Positions 5,303-5,637 of a stretch of DNA of 5,637 nt are shown here, piece after piece; the first letter of the stretch is position 1; the number at the start of each line of letters is the position of its first letter. Location: positions 1 to 5,637 of the forward strand of contig CALLQJ010000109.1 in NCBI GenBank assembly GCA_938014865.1, given 5' to 3'. The position numbers and the translations under genes were made by a program. The DNA comes from an uncultured Fastidiosipila sp. Its GTDB lineage: Bacteria > Bacillota > Clostridia > Saccharofermentanales > Fastidiosipilaceae. Below the pieces are notes generated by a model that ran no database searches, had not been told where the DNA came from, and worked only from the letters and a program-made list of their open reading frames with translations.

Positions 5303-5336
5303 AAATCTCCGGGCCGCCGAGGTCCGGAGATTTTTT
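5303..5336 (+). terminator. Strong intrinsic terminator of the operon, probably bidirectional
   Basis: AAATCTCCGG (5303-5312) pairs perfectly with CCGGAGATTT (5324-5333). Three more pairs, including one G-U, close a five-base loop, and six T residues run through 5331-5336. In the opposite direction the stem is followed by a T-rich, C/G-interrupted tract, so it may also stop transcription from the convergent minus-strand gene ending at 5458. Confidence 0.9.
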
Positions 5337-5457
5337 AATCTGCGGTACCGAAGATCTTCGGGAAAAGCCTCTTCCGCGCCCTTTATTTTACGGAACAGGA
5401 TCGGCTGAAAGCAGCTTAGAAAAGCCGCTCTGCCCGATCCGTTTCAGCGCATCCGCA
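5337..5457. other. Convergent intergenic region with palindromes
   Basis: No gene is seen. It holds an exact 14-base palindrome, CCGAAGATCTTCGG (5348-5361), and a longer hairpin with arms GGATCGG (5398-5404) and CCGATCC (5434-5440) plus an imperfect inner stem. The hairpin lies 18 bases past the stop of the minus-strand gene and could help end its transcript, but it has no good T-run on that side. Confidence 0.45.
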
Positions 5458-5637
5458 TTACTGAATGAGCGGGGCCTTGCCGAAGGTTTTCGGAATGCCG
5501 ACGCGGACATTCACCATATCGTCATGCGCAGGTCTCGTACTCTGATTCACCTCGGCATCGCCCTGCACCGTCAGGTAAATGAAGATATCCGTCTTGTCCC
5601 AGCCGTAGACCGGTTCCATCAGGCGGCAGAGTTCTTT
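5458..5637 (-). CDS. Probable acetamidase/formamidase-family protein, C-terminal 59 residues
   Basis: Seen: the minus strand is open from the right edge to a TAA at 5460-5458, with the first 60 bases or so encoding ELCRLMEPVYGWDKTDIFIY. The core IYLTVQGDAEVNQS (about residues 20-33 of the fragment) followed by VRVGIPKTF (44-52) matches the C-terminal pattern of acetamidase/formamidase-family enzymes: a helix, then a hydrophobic stretch ending in GD(A/L)xxxQ, then a strand with xPK. Known: the family hydrolyses small amides to carboxylate and ammonia, though many members lack a tested substrate. The metal-binding and catalytic parts lie outside the window, so activity cannot be judged. It converges with the selenium operon across a shared terminator, and nothing links it to selenium. 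The identification rests on recall of the family pattern. Confidence 0.65.
   Translation of the reverse strand, partial: KELCRLMEPVYGWDKTDIFIYLTVQGDAEVNQSTRPAHDDMVNVRVGIPKTFGKAPLIQ

Overview
This window looks like a chromosomal segment from a Bacillota (Firmicutes) bacterium, probably of the Clostridia or a related anaerobic class. The evidence is strong AGGAG-type ribosome binding sites, a secreted EF-hand plus leucine-rich-repeat protein of a kind common in gut and oral Firmicutes, GTG and TTG starts, A/T-rich sigma-A-like promoters, and a selenium gene set typical of anaerobic Firmicutes. I cannot name the genus. I see no insertion sequence, CRISPR array, tRNA or rRNA.

Layout. (1) Positions 1-1044, minus strand: the N-terminal 348 residues of an exported leucine-rich-repeat protein whose C-terminus lies off the left edge. 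(2) Positions 1057-1397: a divergent intergenic region. It holds a minus-strand promoter for the LRR gene, a plus-strand promoter for the selenium operon framed by inverted repeats, and about 150 bases with no convincing gene but a faint trace of a decayed one. (3) Positions 1400-5262, plus strand: five co-directional genes for a cysteine desulfurase of the EF2568 type, a DUF3343 small protein, SelD, a YedE-family membrane transporter and a TusA/YedF-like small sulfur carrier. Terminator-like hairpins lie between genes 2 and 3 and between genes 3 and 4. A strong, probably bidirectional terminator closes the operon at 5303-5336. (4) Positions 5458-5637, minus strand: the last 59 residues of a probable acetamidase/formamidase-family protein, convergent with the operon.

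How the genes work together. SelD makes selenophosphate from selenide and ATP. The desulfurase-like enzyme could release selenium or sulfur from (seleno)cysteine. DUF3343 and the TusA-like protein are single-domain proteins with a conserved cysteine, suited to carry a persulfide or perselenide. YedE is a cysteine-lined membrane protein whose relatives move thiosulfate or selenium species. Together they suggest an import-and-delivery chain for selenium ending at SelD. The window contains no selA, selB, tRNA-Sec, selenouridine synthase, yqeB/yqeC or selenoprotein, so where the selenophosphate goes cannot be read here. The csd-like gene plus DUF3343 plus yedE is the set usually linked to selenium-dependent molybdenum hydroxylases. 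The set is known; the less usual parts are the stand-alone TusA domain, the hairpins between genes and the operator-like repeats around the promoter.
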